Below are positions 6,946-17,398 of a stretch of 64,000 nt of DNA, piece after piece. A program made the position numbers and the translations under genes. The notes beneath the pieces are model-generated. The model did not search any database. It was not told the origin of the DNA and saw only the letters and a list, made by a program, of their open reading frames with translations. The stretch is from Bacteroidota bacterium (lineage in GTDB: Bacteria; Bacteroidota; Bacteroidia; Bacteroidales; Lentimicrobiaceae). Where the stretch lies: the NCBI GenBank assembly GCA_023441805.1, contig JAEZNO010000001.1, positions 248,001 to 312,000 of the forward strand. The letters are read 5' to 3'. Position 1 is the first letter of the stretch; every line of letters begins with the position of its first letter.

Positions 6946-9687
6946 ATGAAAATCCAATCTTCTGTTCATTACCGGTTGATTACCCTTTTCGTTTTAATCA
7001 ATCTGCCTATTCTACTTCTATCACAATCAAACATTTATCTTATACCTCAGCCTAAGCAGATAACCTTCGGCTCAGGATCATTTAGTATCAGTGATCCTTT
7101 AAAAATATACTTCTCGAAAGGTGCATGTGAGGAGACTCAATTTTCAGTGAAGCAATTGCAGGAAACACTGTCAGATAATAATTTTCATTCGAAAGTAGTT
7201 CACTCAGCTTCAAATGGTGATATACTGTTGGGCCTGATTGAAAGGGATAAGCCAATTGATAAAATACTGAATGATCTGAAGATTAATCTCCCTCAGGACG
7301 CTTATGAGGAAGGATATATTATTAGTAACGATGGCAAGAAGATTATAGTTGCAGCCAAGACTGAAGCAGGCTTGTTTTATGGAGTTCAGACCCTAAAGCA
7401 GTTAATTGAAACCGCAAATAAAGGAAGTATCCCATCTCTTGTTGTAATAGACTGGCCTTCATTACGATACAGGGGTTGGATGGATGACATCAGTCGTGGT
7501 CCTATTCCATCGATGGATTTTTTAAAGCATTGTATCCGCCAAATGGCAGCCTACAAACAGAACTTCTTCACCTTGTACACTGAAGATGTCTTCAAACTTA
7601 ATACCTATCCTGATATTGCACCTGCTGATGGATTATCAGCTGAAGAAGTCAGTGAATTAACAGAATACGCAGCAAAATATCACATCGAGATGATTGGTAA
7701 CTTCCAATCGTTCGGTCATATGGCAAAGATACTTGCCAATCCTTTTTATGCTTCGATGGGAGAAAATGAAGATATCCTTAACCCTGATTGTGAGCTAACT
7801 TACGATTTCCTTAAAAATGCTTATGCTGAGGTAGTACCTTCATACAGGAGTAAATTCTTTAATATCAATTGTGACGAAACATTCGGACTTGGTGAAGGTA
7901 AATCAAAGTCACTTGCCCAAAAAATTGGTATTGATGGATTATATGCCATGCATATCAACAAAATCGACCAACTGATAAAACCATATGGCAAAAGGATAAT
8001 GATGTGGGGCGATATTGCAGTTAATAATCCCGGTATCATTGAGAAACTTCCCCGCGATCTGATTATTCTTTCGTGGGGATATCATGCTGCTGAAAGCTTT
8101 GATGATGCAATAATGCCATTTAAAAATACCGGTTACGAGTTCATGATGGCACCAGGGGTAAGTTGCTGGAATGAAATATGGCCCGGTATGTCAAATGCTG
8201 TCACCAACATCTCAAACTACGTAAGGGATGGTTATAAATTAGGTGCCATGGGTATGATGAATACAGCTTGGGACGATAATGGTCATAATCTTTTTAATAG
8301 CAACTGGCATGGACTAATCTGGGGTGCCGAATGCTCATGGAATCCTTTGAAGGAAGCATATGGAGATCAGGCTGTTGCCGACAGGGAAATTAAGCTCAAT
8401 GCATTTAACATTGCCTTCGATAAGCTATTCTTTGGAGCTGAAAATGTATCCCGGGTGCTTATGGCTATTGATAACCTGAGAAACCTTAAAGTGCCCGGTA
8501 TACTTAATGAATGGGCTTTCTGGAACAGCATTACTGATTTTAATACTGATAATACCTCGCAATCATTTGTTGAACGCAATAAGTATATCATTGTTCAAGC
8601 CGATAGCTTAAGAAAGGAGTTGTCAAAAAGCACAACTAATAATACAAATTTGCATTTGGGTCATTATAATTGTTCCCGGAGCAGCAAGGTATCCAGTAAA
8701 CACATGATTGACAATGCAATGTTCGCACTCGAAAGAATTACATTCAACGCCAATAAGAACATTACACGGGCTTTGCTGTATGAAATAAAGGAATCCGGTA
8801 ACAATGAGTTAATTGCACAGGGAAAGAATGAAATAAGTAATTTGAAGGATCATTTATTCAAGATTAAAAAGCAGTATGTTAAGTTATGGGAACGTGAAAA
8901 CAGGGCATGGTGGCTTAGTAAAAACCTAAGTGATTACAATAAGCTGTATACTGACATCAATGAGGCGGGAATAAAAGTACTTATTGAATCTTCACAGGTA
9001 CTGAACGATGGAAAGCTAATCGTAAAGATGAAAAACTTGTTTGGTGAAGGCAAAATTGTCTATACCACTGATGGAACTGAACCTACTAATAACTCCCCTG
9101 TATTCCATGACAGCCTTAAATTATCAACCTCAGCATTTATTCGGGTACGAACTATTTTAAATGGTGAAGAAGGTCCTGTTAGTGAAAAGCACATAACTCT
9201 TCACAAAGGAATAGGCTGTCTTAAGCAGTTACATTCATCATATAGCACTTATCGACCTGCCTATGCAGCCGGAGGGGCTAATGGACTTCTCGACGGACTC
9301 AAAGGGTCAAATCAATTTAGCGATGGAAGATGGCAGGGGTATCAGGGAAAAGATCTTGATATTGAGATTGATCTTAAGGCCAAAACAGAAATCAATAGTA
9401 TATCAATTGACTTTCTGCAAAATTCCTATGCCTGGATATTATTGCCTAAAGATGTTGAGATTCAGGTGTCTGACGATGGTCTTAATTATAAATCAATTCA
9501 GACTATAACACACGATATTCCTCAAATGAGTAATGAAACTCTGATACACACCTTTTCAGTTATGTTTGATGACATTGCTACAAGATATATCAGAGTAATA
9601 GCTCATAATGCCGGTTTGTTGCCAAAAGAGCATCATGCAGCCGGATACCCGTCGTACTTTTTTGCTGATGAGATAATTATCAGATAA
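6946..9687 (+). CDS. Secreted GH20 beta-N-acetylhexosaminidase
   Basis: A 913-residue exported enzyme that removes terminal N-acetylhexosamine from glycans such as chitin oligomers or host glycans. Order of parts: signal peptide (about 1-27), GH20b support domain (about 30-165, opening YLIPQPKQITFGSGSF), GH20 barrel (about 172-500) with the catalytic Asp-Glu pair D310-E311 in NINCDETFGLG, a chitobiase C-terminal domain (about 690-745, YTTDGTEPT), and an F5/8-type carbohydrate-binding domain at the C-terminus (about 760-913). No T9SS domain is present, so it is probably periplasmic. It converges on the MFS gene, 19 bases apart. Family assignment is very secure; the natural substrate is not known. 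Confidence 0.92.
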   Translation: MKIQSSVHYRLITLFVLINLPILLLSQSNIYLIPQPKQITFGSGSFSISDPLKIYFSKGACEETQFSVKQLQETLSDNNFHSKVVHSASNGDILLGLIERDKPIDKILNDLKINLPQDAYEEGYIISNDGKKIIVAAKTEAGLFYGVQTLKQLIETANKGSIPSLVVIDWPSLRYRGWMDDISRGPIPSMDFLKHCIRQMAAYKQNFFTLYTEDVFKLNTYPDIAPADGLSAEEVSELTEYAAKYHIEMIGNFQSFGHMAKILANPFYASMGENEDILNPDCELTYDFLKNAYAEVVPSYRSKFFNINCDETFGLGEGKSKSLAQKIGIDGLYAMHINKIDQLIKPYGKRIMMWGDIAVNNPGIIEKLPRDLIILSWGYHAAESFDDAIMPFKNTGYEFMMAPGVSCWNEIWPGMSNAVTNISNYVRDGYKLGAMGMMNTAWDDNGHNLFNSNWHGLIWGAECSWNPLKEAYGDQAVADREIKLNAFNIAFDKLFFGAENVSRVLMAIDNLRNLKVPGILNEWAFWNSITDFNTDNTSQSFVERNKYIIVQADSLRKELSKSTTNNTNLHLGHYNCSRSSKVSSKHMIDNAMFALERITFNANKNITRALLYEIKESGNNELIAQGKNEISNLKDHLFKIKKQYVKLWERENRAWWLSKNLSDYNKLYTDINEAGIKVLIESSQVLNDGKLIVKMKNLFGEGKIVYTTDGTEPTNNSPVFHDSLKLSTSAFIRVRTILNGEEGPVSEKHITLHKGIGCLKQLHSSYSTYRPAYAAGGANGLLDGLKGSNQFSDGRWQGYQGKDLDIEIDLKAKTEINSISIDFLQNSYAWILLPKDVEIQVSDDGLNYKSIQTITHDIPQMSNETLIHTFSVMFDDIATRYIRVIAHNAGLLPKEHHAAGYPSYFFADEIIIR

Positions 9688-9706
9688 CCGCTGAATTCCG
9701 GTTAGA

Positions 9707-10963
9707 TTATTGAACTACAGCTTTGAATTCATTAGGATTGTGCTTGTGTTTGAAGAGTATAGCAAACATAACAGCAACCACTAAGGCATATATGGTGAAA
9801 GCAAACCATATTCCTGGCCAATCTTTTGAACCATCGGCAAGTAAAAAGTACTTGTCAACCATTATTCCGCTCAGGTAACTGCCAAAGAAAGCACCAAACC
9901 CATTGGTCATCATCATAAACAGACCCTGGGCACTTGCTCTTATTGACGGATTACTTTGAGTTTCAACATAAAGTGATCCACTTATATTAAAGAAGTCAAA
10001 TGCCATTCCGTAAATAATGCATGAGAGGATAATCATCCATAAACCTTCACCGGGATTACCGATTCCAAATAGTGCAAAACGCAAGACCCATGCTACCATG
10101 CTGAAGAGCATCACATTCTTAATGCCAAACCTCTTAAGGAAAAACGGGATAGTCAAAATAAAGAGGGTTTCCGACATTTGTGAGATAGACATTATGATGG
10201 CTGGGTATTTAACGGCTATAAGATCCTGGTACTTAGGGATATTAGCAAAATCGTGCAAAAATGTATCTCCATACATATTAGTTAACTGGAGGGCGGCGCC
10301 AAGTAACATGGCGAAAATGAAGAACAACGCCATCTTATAATTCTTGAAGAGCTTGAATGCATTTAGTCCAAGAGCGGTGACAAAAGTTTTCTTCTCGCCA
10401 GAGTCAGGTGAAGGAGGAGTATCGGGAAGTGTAAATGCATATAAACCCAAAGCCAGCGATGCGATTGCCGCAACGTAAAATTGCAGAGCTGAGGTTTCGA
10501 TATGCAACAGACTAACAGTCCACATTGCAACAATAAATCCAACTGTACCCCATACTCTTATGGGTGGATATACCGTAACAATATCAAGACCTTTTTTCTT
10601 AAGGGCCGAGTAAGCGACAGTGATAGCCAAAGCGATGGTAGGCATATAGAACATCATATTTACCAACATCACAGTGAAGAAAAGATCAGGATTATCAACT
10701 TGTGGAAGGTAAAATAGAAGAGCAGCACCTGCCAGGTGAAAAATACCATAAAGCTTTTGAGCACTTACCCATCTGTCGGCTATTATACCCGCAATTGCTG
10801 GCATGAAGAGTGAAGAAAGCCCCATCGTAGAAAAGATAGCGCCAAATTCAGCACCCGACCAATGTTTATTTTGAAACCAGTATGCACCGATTGTGATAAG
10901 CCATGAACCCCAGATAAAAAACTGCAAGAAATTCATGACAGTAAGCCTAGTCCTTATTCCCAT
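9707..10963 (-). CDS. MFS transporter, nucleoside:H+ symporter (NupG-like) family
   Basis: A 418-residue inner-membrane protein with about 12 predicted helices. The opening MGIRTRLTVMNFLQFFIWGS and the FMPAIAGIIADRW segment are typical of the NupG/XapB-type nucleoside symporters, which are common in Bacteroidota. Length matches the family. Members annotated this way sometimes move other small molecules, so the substrate is not certain. Its neighbour GH20 enzyme releases amino sugars; a sugar-related role is possible but is only an inference from position. The gene converges with GH20, and its own promoter side faces the T9SS protein gene. Confidence 0.8.
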   Translation of the reverse strand: MGIRTRLTVMNFLQFFIWGSWLITIGAYWFQNKHWSGAEFGAIFSTMGLSSLFMPAIAGIIADRWVSAQKLYGIFHLAGAALLFYLPQVDNPDLFFTVMLVNMMFYMPTIALAITVAYSALKKKGLDIVTVYPPIRVWGTVGFIVAMWTVSLLHIETSALQFYVAAIASLALGLYAFTLPDTPPSPDSGEKKTFVTALGLNAFKLFKNYKMALFFIFAMLLGAALQLTNMYGDTFLHDFANIPKYQDLIAVKYPAIIMSISQMSETLFILTIPFFLKRFGIKNVMLFSMVAWVLRFALFGIGNPGEGLWMIILSCIIYGMAFDFFNISGSLYVETQSNPSIRASAQGLFMMMTNGFGAFFGSYLSGIMVDKYFLLADGSKDWPGIWFAFTIYALVVAVMFAILFKHKHNPNEFKAVVQ

Positions 10964-11047
10964 GTGATTGTAAGATTGTTCTTGTTTTTCAGGGAATAAA
11001 GGTAAAAAGATTTTTGTTGTTGATGTGCAGCTCGATTTTTATACCGA

Positions 11048-11914
11048 CTATCTCTGAATCAGAACCTTTTGCATTTCTTTCACCGATTTGCCGGTAACTT
11101 TCACAAAGTACAATCCTGAAGGTTGATCCTGTAAATCAACTTTTGAGTTGACCTGAGCCGAATTTGAGGGATTTAGTATTACACTCTTTACTAATATACC
11201 GGTTGAGGAGTAGACTTCAAGAATCAGATTTTCAGATAATTTTTCTGCATGAAAACTGAATATTCCATCAGAAGAGGGATTTGGAAATAACTTCAGAGTA
11301 CTTCCTGCAGCTTTCTCTTCAAGCCCGTAACTACAAGCAGAGTAATCAAAATTAACCGACAGGGAAGATGTGTTTGAGCAACCCGAAACTGGGTCTGTAA
11401 CAGTAACTTCGTAATACTTGTAGTCGAAACTGATACCTGATGTTTGGGCAACTATGGTTTGGTTAGTCGTGCCATCATTCCATAAATATGAGCAGCCCGG
11501 ATTCCCTGCATCGAGAGTAATTGATTTATAGGGACACAATGAAATCTCCCCGGGACCGCTAATTTCAAAATCAGAGGAGTGGGCAGGAATGAGATTGATA
11601 ACAGGTTTTGGTTTAACTGTTACTGTAACACTTTGAGTTTCAGTATTAATTCCATCAGAAATGTTTACGGAATAAAGTGTTGTCACTTGTGGAGCAGCAG
11701 TTGGATTCGACACAGTTGAGCTAAATCCTATCGGGACAGAACTCCATGAGTAAGTATAATTTTCAGGATTACCTGTGACAACGGCTGAAAGTTGAACACT
11801 TTGCCCTGCACAGGTATTGTCGGGCTGAGCCACTGCATTAATTTCCAAGAATAATTGAGCCTGAGCATTAATATTGATAGATAATGCCGCGAGGACAATA
11901 AAAAAGTTCTTCAT
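11048..11914 (-). CDS. Secreted Ig/PKD-like protein with T9SS type A sorting domain
   Basis: A 288-residue protein with a signal peptide (residues 1-19, ending NAQAQ), one PKD/Ig-like beta domain (about 25-105, ending TVTVKP), a second beta region with three cysteines (about 106-195), and a C-terminal T9SS domain (about 205-288) that starts LKLFPNPSSDGIFSF and ends with GLYFVKVTGKSVKEMQKVLI. The sorting domain directs passage across the outer membrane by the type IX system and attachment or release at the surface. No enzyme motif is present; adhesion or structural use is plausible. Confidence 0.85.
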   Translation of the reverse strand: MKNFFIVLAALSININAQAQLFLEINAVAQPDNTCAGQSVQLSAVVTGNPENYTYSWSSVPIGFSSTVSNPTAAPQVTTLYSVNISDGINTETQSVTVTVKPKPVINLIPAHSSDFEISGPGEISLCPYKSITLDAGNPGCSYLWNDGTTNQTIVAQTSGISFDYKYYEVTVTDPVSGCSNTSSLSVNFDYSACSYGLEEKAAGSTLKLFPNPSSDGIFSFHAEKLSENLILEVYSSTGILVKSVILNPSNSAQVNSKVDLQDQPSGLYFVKVTGKSVKEMQKVLIQR

Positions 11915-12644
11915 GTTAAAATGAATTAATTTGTTTAAATCTGTTTGCTAATGAATCATTAGACTAGCACCTGGAATACACTGACCTATGAGGTTGAGGA
12001 GACCTATAGGCAGATCTAAGATTTCATTAATACATATTTATCATTAAACCCTTTAAATGTAACTTGATATCGGTAAAAAATAGTTTAAAAGAGATAAATG
12101 GATTAGAAAGTGGCTCAATTATGCGTTCCACATTTGGGACACTATGTTTAACATACGCATATTAACGTTAAACAAAACAGTAGTTTTTAGGACAAAACTG
12201 CAGTAATTTTCACTGTATTTTCTCCGCTATAAGTCCGTACTAACTCCGTACCAGGTCTGCTATTATTTGTCCGGGTTAGCATTGTTGAACTATTGATGGT
12301 TCAGAGGAAGTGGAATGTTAAACAGTACATATTAGTGTTTCAAAGTAAAATATGGATTCAGAATGTAGTTAAATGTTAAGGTTAAATAGAAATTAATTAT
12401 GGAATACTCATTCTTTGTATCAAAATTTAAAATTTTGTGTACTTAATGAGTAACTTTTGTGGAGTTCATGTGGAATGTATATATTGATAGTAATATGAAG
12501 TTATGGAAGTCTTGTTAGCACCTTTTAAGGAAGATAGAGAGTAAGGGTTTAATTTTGTACATGAGTAATACTATATTAAGGACCCTCTGAAGCGATATCA
12601 GATAATAAGTTTTGAGGTCGGAATAAAAAATTAGGATTAAGATG
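11915..12644. other. Long AT-rich non-coding stretch with dyads
   Basis: About 730 bases with no convincing ORF in any frame. It holds a dyad GTTTAAC (12146-12152) / GTTAAAC (12167-12173) overlapping an outer pair TATGCGT (12120-12126) / ACGCATA (12155-12161). The left part must contain the promoter of the T9SS protein at 11914. Nothing else could be supported. Confidence 0.5.
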
Positions 12645-12674
12645 TTGTTTTTTTTAGACACTTTCGTACTTTTG
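12645..12674 (+). promoter_or_regulatory. Bacteroidota-type promoter of the CAU tRNA
   Basis: TTG at 12645-12647, 19 bases, then TACTTTTG at 12667-12674, matching the Bacteroidota sigma-ABfr pattern TTTG...TAnnTTTG. Transcription would start near 12681, about 35 bases before the tRNA. Confidence 0.75.
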
Positions 12675-12715
12675 CAAACTCAAAACTGTGGTCTTTTGTT
12701 AAAAGAGATTACATC

Positions 12716-12789
12716 GGGCCTATAGCTCAGTCGGTTAGAGCACCTGACTCATAATCAGGTGGTCCCTGGTTCAAGTCCAGGTGGGCCCA
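12716..12789 (+). tRNA. tRNA with CAU anticodon, probably tRNA-Ile2 (read AUA after lysidine)
   Basis: A full 74-base cloverleaf: 7-bp acceptor stem, D arm, anticodon arm CCTGA-CTCATAA-TCAGG with CAT at 12750-12752, 5-base variable loop, TTCAAGT T-loop, discriminator A73. CCA is not encoded. CAU may be initiator Met, elongator Met or Ile2. The acceptor stem does not have the unpaired first base of an initiator. C4-G69 and C5-G68 pairs match the tRNA-lysidine synthase identity pairs described for E. coli tRNA-Ile2, so Ile2 is favoured over elongator Met, but this is not certain. Confidence 0.9.
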
Positions 12790-12808
12790 CAGAAATTAAG
12801 TTTGAATC

Positions 12809-12845
12809 AACCCCTTACATTCAATAAAATGTAAGGGGTTTTTCT
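12809..12845 (+). terminator. Intrinsic terminator after the CAU tRNA
   Basis: A perfect 13-bp stem (arms 12809-12821 and 12828-12840) with a 6-base loop and a T-run at 12839-12843. It closes a single-tRNA transcript. Confidence 0.92.
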
Positions 12846-13006
12846 TTGATGCCAGATTTGTCCTTAAAGTGTACCAAAGTGTTCACCGGTGCTTAATTGA
12901 TGATATATCGAATTCGAGAGTCGATGAATGAAATATCAATCATGTATTTGCTATAATCCAATTAGTAAAATCATTACATTTACCTCTTACTCTTGTATTC
13001 ACTGAA

Positions 13007-14818
13007 ATGTCCCTTTCACGGTACAAAAAGCCTGTTGTTATTGGAAGTGTCATTCTGATATTGGGTGCTTTATCAGTTATCCCATTGCTGTGGAGGCAAA
13101 ATCACTACGCTGAAAAACGGTCATCCGGTGGTGACATTGTGCGGATCGACAAGTTATTAAAGTCTTTAGACAGCACCTATTGGGAAAATCCACAGAAGAG
13201 TCTGGATTCAATTAATCTTTTGATCAGTTTATCGGGTAAAAGCAATAATAATGCATCGCTTGCAATGGGTCTTTATTATAGAGCAGCTTGTTTTATTCTG
13301 TTGGAGCGATATGATAGTGCCTTTATTTTATGTCATAATGCACTCAGATTTGCTGAGACTCATCAGAATTTCCTGGTAACAGGAAAAATGAAGATTGTGC
13401 TGGCAAATTATTATCTGGCTAAAAATGAATTTGATGAGGCCAATAAATATTTAATGGAGGCCCTTCCGGTATTGGAAAAGCATGGTACTCAAAAGGATAT
13501 CGCCAATGTTTTTAATGGCTTTGGTTTATTGTACTATCATCTTAAGGAACCCGATAAGGCAATTGGCTATTATTCGAAAGTAATTGCATTATCAAAAGAA
13601 CCTGATAAGAAAAGACAAGAATCAGTGGCTTATTTGAATATTTCGAACTGTTACAGGAATAAGCAGGATTTTGAAATGACTCAGTATTACTTAAATAAGG
13701 CCCTGTCAGGTTTTGAGGCACTGAACGATTCAGTTTTTATAATGATGTGTACGATGAACAAGGGTATTGTTTCTGTAGATCAGGGTAATACAGAAGAAGG
13801 TCTTCACTATTATTTTAAGGTCAGAGATTATTCAAATCGTACACAGAGGAAAGCCCTGCTGGGACATACTCTGTTCAATATTGCAAATGTATATTCCGCA
13901 AAAGGTAATGCAGATTCTGCTAAGATGTATCTTAATGAGAGCTTGAATGTTTACAGGAGCATCTCTAATAAAAGCGGCGAAAAGGATGTACTGTTACAAC
14001 TCTCGAAGATTGAGCAGGAGAATAATAATTGGGAGCAGGCATTCATTTACTATGACAACTATATAAGTATTAAAGACAGCATTATCAACGCCGACCTCGT
14101 TAAGAGTATCAATGATCTTCAATGGAAGTATGATTTTCAGAAGATCGAAAACGAGTCAATGGTTATGAAGAAAAAATACGAAGTAAAGCAAAGGGAAACA
14201 GTAATTCTGATAATATCGTTCACTTTCATTATCGTGGTTGCTTTTTTATTTGTTGCACTGATCCGTCTTGCAAATAAGAATCTTAAGAAGTCGGATAAAC
14301 TAAAGGAGCTGCAAATCATCTACTTACAGGGAAAAATTGAAGCTGATGATAAGATTAATAAGCTCGAAAAGCTGCGCCTAAAGGCTGAGATTGAGGCTAA
14401 GAATAAGGAACTGACTACCACTACAATGCAGTTGATTACAAAAAATGAAATCTTGGTTAACATCTCATCAATAGCCGATAATTTCTATAAGAAGAAGGCC
14501 GTCACTGATGATTGTTATGCACAATTAAAGCATATACTTAGAGAAAACCTCGATCAGGAAAGAAATTGGGAGTATTTTAAGATGCTATTTGAAGAGGTCC
14601 ACAAGGATTTCTTCAGGAATATTAAGCAAAACTGTCCTGAAATAACTGAAAATGAGCTGAGGTTATGTGCTTACCTTAAAATTAATCTTCAAAACAAGGA
14701 AATAGCCAAAATACTAAACGTAACTACCGATAGTCTTAAAACAATAAGGTATCGCATCAGGAAAAAACTGAACCTTGATAAAGATGTAATTCTTGAAGAA
14801 TACATCAGAGGTTTTTGA
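13007..14818 (+). CDS. Membrane-anchored TPR regulator with LuxR-type HTH
   Basis: A 603-residue protein. Order: N-terminal membrane segment (about 10-29), an array of tetratricopeptide repeats (about 70-370, for example NVFNGFGLLYYHLKEPDKAI), a second membrane segment (about 397-419), a charged coiled coil (about 420-480) and a C-terminal helix-turn-helix (about 545-603) reading ENELRLCAYLKINLQNKEIA then a recognition helix ending TIRYRIRKKLNL. This layout is a familiar Bacteroidota one-component regulator: the TPRs face outside the cytoplasm and the HTH inside. Its targets are unknown; the next gene, an LVIVD-repeat T9SS protein, is a candidate by position only. Confidence 0.88.
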   Translation: MSLSRYKKPVVIGSVILILGALSVIPLLWRQNHYAEKRSSGGDIVRIDKLLKSLDSTYWENPQKSLDSINLLISLSGKSNNNASLAMGLYYRAACFILLERYDSAFILCHNALRFAETHQNFLVTGKMKIVLANYYLAKNEFDEANKYLMEALPVLEKHGTQKDIANVFNGFGLLYYHLKEPDKAIGYYSKVIALSKEPDKKRQESVAYLNISNCYRNKQDFEMTQYYLNKALSGFEALNDSVFIMMCTMNKGIVSVDQGNTEEGLHYYFKVRDYSNRTQRKALLGHTLFNIANVYSAKGNADSAKMYLNESLNVYRSISNKSGEKDVLLQLSKIEQENNNWEQAFIYYDNYISIKDSIINADLVKSINDLQWKYDFQKIENESMVMKKKYEVKQRETVILIISFTFIIVVAFLFVALIRLANKNLKKSDKLKELQIIYLQGKIEADDKINKLEKLRLKAEIEAKNKELTTTTMQLITKNEILVNISSIADNFYKKKAVTDDCYAQLKHILRENLDQERNWEYFKMLFEEVHKDFFRNIKQNCPEITENELRLCAYLKINLQNKEIAKILNVTTDSLKTIRYRIRKKLNLDKDVILEEYIRGF

Positions 14819-15076
14819 TTAGAAATCACAGGATTGTTTACCGTATCGGAGTGGATATTTTTGAAAAAAGTATGTGATTCATTCTTTATCGAATTAATAA
14901 TCAGGCTATTGAATTAATAGTAATTTTTCACTTTGTTTACCATTTGTTTACCCTCAAAATTAGGATTCAGATCAAGCGGGTTATAATTTTGGATTAGTCA
15001 TCGTTATTTTTTGATGGTGTCTTTTTGAAATTATAGTTTTTGAATTTTCACCAAAGTAATAATCTAAAACTGCCTT

Positions 15077-17398
15077 ATGAAAAAGAACTACTTACTTCTT
15101 ATCACATGCTTGCTTCTTATTGTTGCAGCTTCAGCCCAGCATCCGGGAAAAGAATCGGGTTCAATGGAGAAATACCTGATGCAATATTCTAATCCAAACA
15201 ACTCCTTTGAATCTATTGTATTACAGCCAAGTTTGATAAGTTCGCCTATGTATGAATTCGACTCGCTTAATGTTTCTTATCAGGGGTCCTGGGGTTTTGG
15301 GCAGAGCTTTTCAATGGGCACCAATCCTTCAGGGAATATCAAATTTGTCGGATCAGGGGCTGGTGTTATAATATTAGATGTTACTAATCCGGCAGATCCT
15401 GTGAAACTCTCTGAATTCAGCACAAGAGGTTTGGTTGATGCCATGTACTTTGATGAAGCAACTAATCGGTTGTTTGTAACTGCCTACTTTGCCGGGTTTG
15501 AGATTTGGGATTTAAGCAATATGGCTGCTCCGGTTAAAATAGGCGGAGGATCAAGTAATGGATTTCCAAGGGGAGGAATCTATGCTGACGGGAACTATGT
15601 TTACATTGTTGCCGTAGCTGATGGCATTCAGGTCTATGATATCAGCAACCCTTCATCACCGGTAAATGTTGGAAATTGTTACCTCGATCCGAATAGTCTG
15701 GCATGGACATCAGCTAAATCAGGGAATCTCATTTTTGCTGCTCTTAGCGATGGAGGAATGACAGTTGTGGATGTATCTGACCCAATGAACCCTGTTGTGG
15801 CAGGAACATTTCCTGATATTGTCTTTGGTGTTGGTGTTGCAAACGGTCTGGTTTATGTAGTTTCATACGCCTATGGATTAAAAATCCTGGACATAACCGA
15901 TTTATCGAATATTACAGTTAAGGGTACATGCAATGTTCCGGGCTTCCCCAACAGAGTGCAGGTGCAAGGCGATTATGCATATATTGGCAATACTGATTAT
16001 TCAGGTGATGGAGGAATTAATGTTATTGATGTTTCTGATCCTGCAAATCCTACATTTGTGACTACTTACTACAGTTTTGCTGAACATTTTGCTGTTGCAG
16101 GAAATACTCTGGCGTTCACCGGTTCTTCCATGGCATGCAAAATACTCGATATCTCAACTCCGACAGAACCAACGTTAGCTTATGAATATCCACTACCCAA
16201 TTTTATAAGCGATATATATGTTGATGGAGATTACGCCTATACTGGAAACAATGGGTTCAGGGTATTCGATATCAGCGATAAAAATAATCCGGTTCAGGTA
16301 GGTTATAGTGCGACAGATGGTTCAATTGTACGCACTGCCGGTGATAAAGCAGTCTATATATTCGAAAGTATGAGTTCAAATAATCCGGTGATGGTTATGG
16401 ATATTTCTGATCCGGCAAATCCTTCTTTGTTAGGACAGTATATTTCGCCGGTTATGACCAACGATTTGGAAGTCAGAGGCAATAATGCCTTTGTTTCATG
16501 TTGGTGGGATGGAATCAGGATTGTTAATTTCGACGATCCTGCAAATCCTGTGCTTGTTTCACATTTCATGGGTTGGACTAATGGAGGTACTCCCGGTGTC
16601 ACATTTTGTTATGCTCAGGCTCTCGATGTGGAAGATAATTATCTTTATATAATCGACTATGGCCCATTTTCAGAAGAGGATACCAAAGGACTATATATTT
16701 TAGATATATCTGATTTCCAGAATCCTGTGCTGGTGAAGCGTTTTACCGATTTTTCCGCATATGGGTATGACCTGGATGTTGTTGGTGATTTTGTATATAT
16801 CGCCGATAATTATGGTGGATTGGAAGTTATTGATGTAACTGATAAAAATGACCCGATAGAAGCAGGTTATTGCAGTTTGCCTGATGGTGCAAATTCAGTC
16901 GTAGTCACTGAAAACATGGCATTTGTTGCTGATTACATCAATGGAGGAGTTCAGGTAGTTGATGTAGAAGACCCATATAATCCAACCATCGCAGGATACT
17001 ATCGCCGCTCGGGTTGTTTTGCCCTTGGAGTTAGTGTTGGAGGCCGGGATATTTATCTGGCTGATGGGGCTGCCGGATTTCAGATCTATAATACTAATCT
17101 TATAACAAAGAGCAATAATCAACCCGTACAGCAATCTACTATTGTAAAATCATATCCTAATCCTTTTAGTGATTTTATAGAAATAAAACTGGACTGTACC
17201 GTTGATGCAAATAATTATCTAGTGATTTATGATGCAGTAGGTAATATAGTCGCTTCACTTTTACCTGAGTTAAATCAAGCAACGACCATTTATAAGTGGA
17301 ATGGAAATTCAATATCAGGTAAAAAAGCCAGTACTGGATTATATTATTATAGGACTGTAAAAGGAAATGTGTGTGGAAAAGTGGTTAAAGTAAAGTAG
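15077..17398 (+). CDS. LVIVD-repeat beta-propeller protein with T9SS type A sorting domain
   Basis: A 773-residue secreted protein. It has a signal peptide (residues 1-20, ending ASAQ) and then at least ten repeats of about 40-45 residues with the pattern G-x-x-V/I-x-V-x-D-[IV]-[ST]-[DN]-P-x-x-P (examples IILDVTNPADPVKL, VQVVDVEDPYNPTI), which are LVIVD repeats that fold as beta-propeller blades. Residues about 690-773 are a T9SS domain beginning SYPNPFSDFIEIKLD and ending with a Lys/Val-rich strand. It is likely displayed on or released from the cell surface; LVIVD proteins have no established catalytic role. The 258 bases upstream hold no other gene. Confidence 0.9.
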   Translation: MKKNYLLLITCLLLIVAASAQHPGKESGSMEKYLMQYSNPNNSFESIVLQPSLISSPMYEFDSLNVSYQGSWGFGQSFSMGTNPSGNIKFVGSGAGVIILDVTNPADPVKLSEFSTRGLVDAMYFDEATNRLFVTAYFAGFEIWDLSNMAAPVKIGGGSSNGFPRGGIYADGNYVYIVAVADGIQVYDISNPSSPVNVGNCYLDPNSLAWTSAKSGNLIFAALSDGGMTVVDVSDPMNPVVAGTFPDIVFGVGVANGLVYVVSYAYGLKILDITDLSNITVKGTCNVPGFPNRVQVQGDYAYIGNTDYSGDGGINVIDVSDPANPTFVTTYYSFAEHFAVAGNTLAFTGSSMACKILDISTPTEPTLAYEYPLPNFISDIYVDGDYAYTGNNGFRVFDISDKNNPVQVGYSATDGSIVRTAGDKAVYIFESMSSNNPVMVMDISDPANPSLLGQYISPVMTNDLEVRGNNAFVSCWWDGIRIVNFDDPANPVLVSHFMGWTNGGTPGVTFCYAQALDVEDNYLYIIDYGPFSEEDTKGLYILDISDFQNPVLVKRFTDFSAYGYDLDVVGDFVYIADNYGGLEVIDVTDKNDPIEAGYCSLPDGANSVVVTENMAFVADYINGGVQVVDVEDPYNPTIAGYYRRSGCFALGVSVGGRDIYLADGAAGFQIYNTNLITKSNNQPVQQSTIVKSYPNPFSDFIEIKLDCTVDANNYLVIYDAVGNIVASLLPELNQATTIYKWNGNSISGKKASTGLYYYRTVKGNVCGKVVKVK

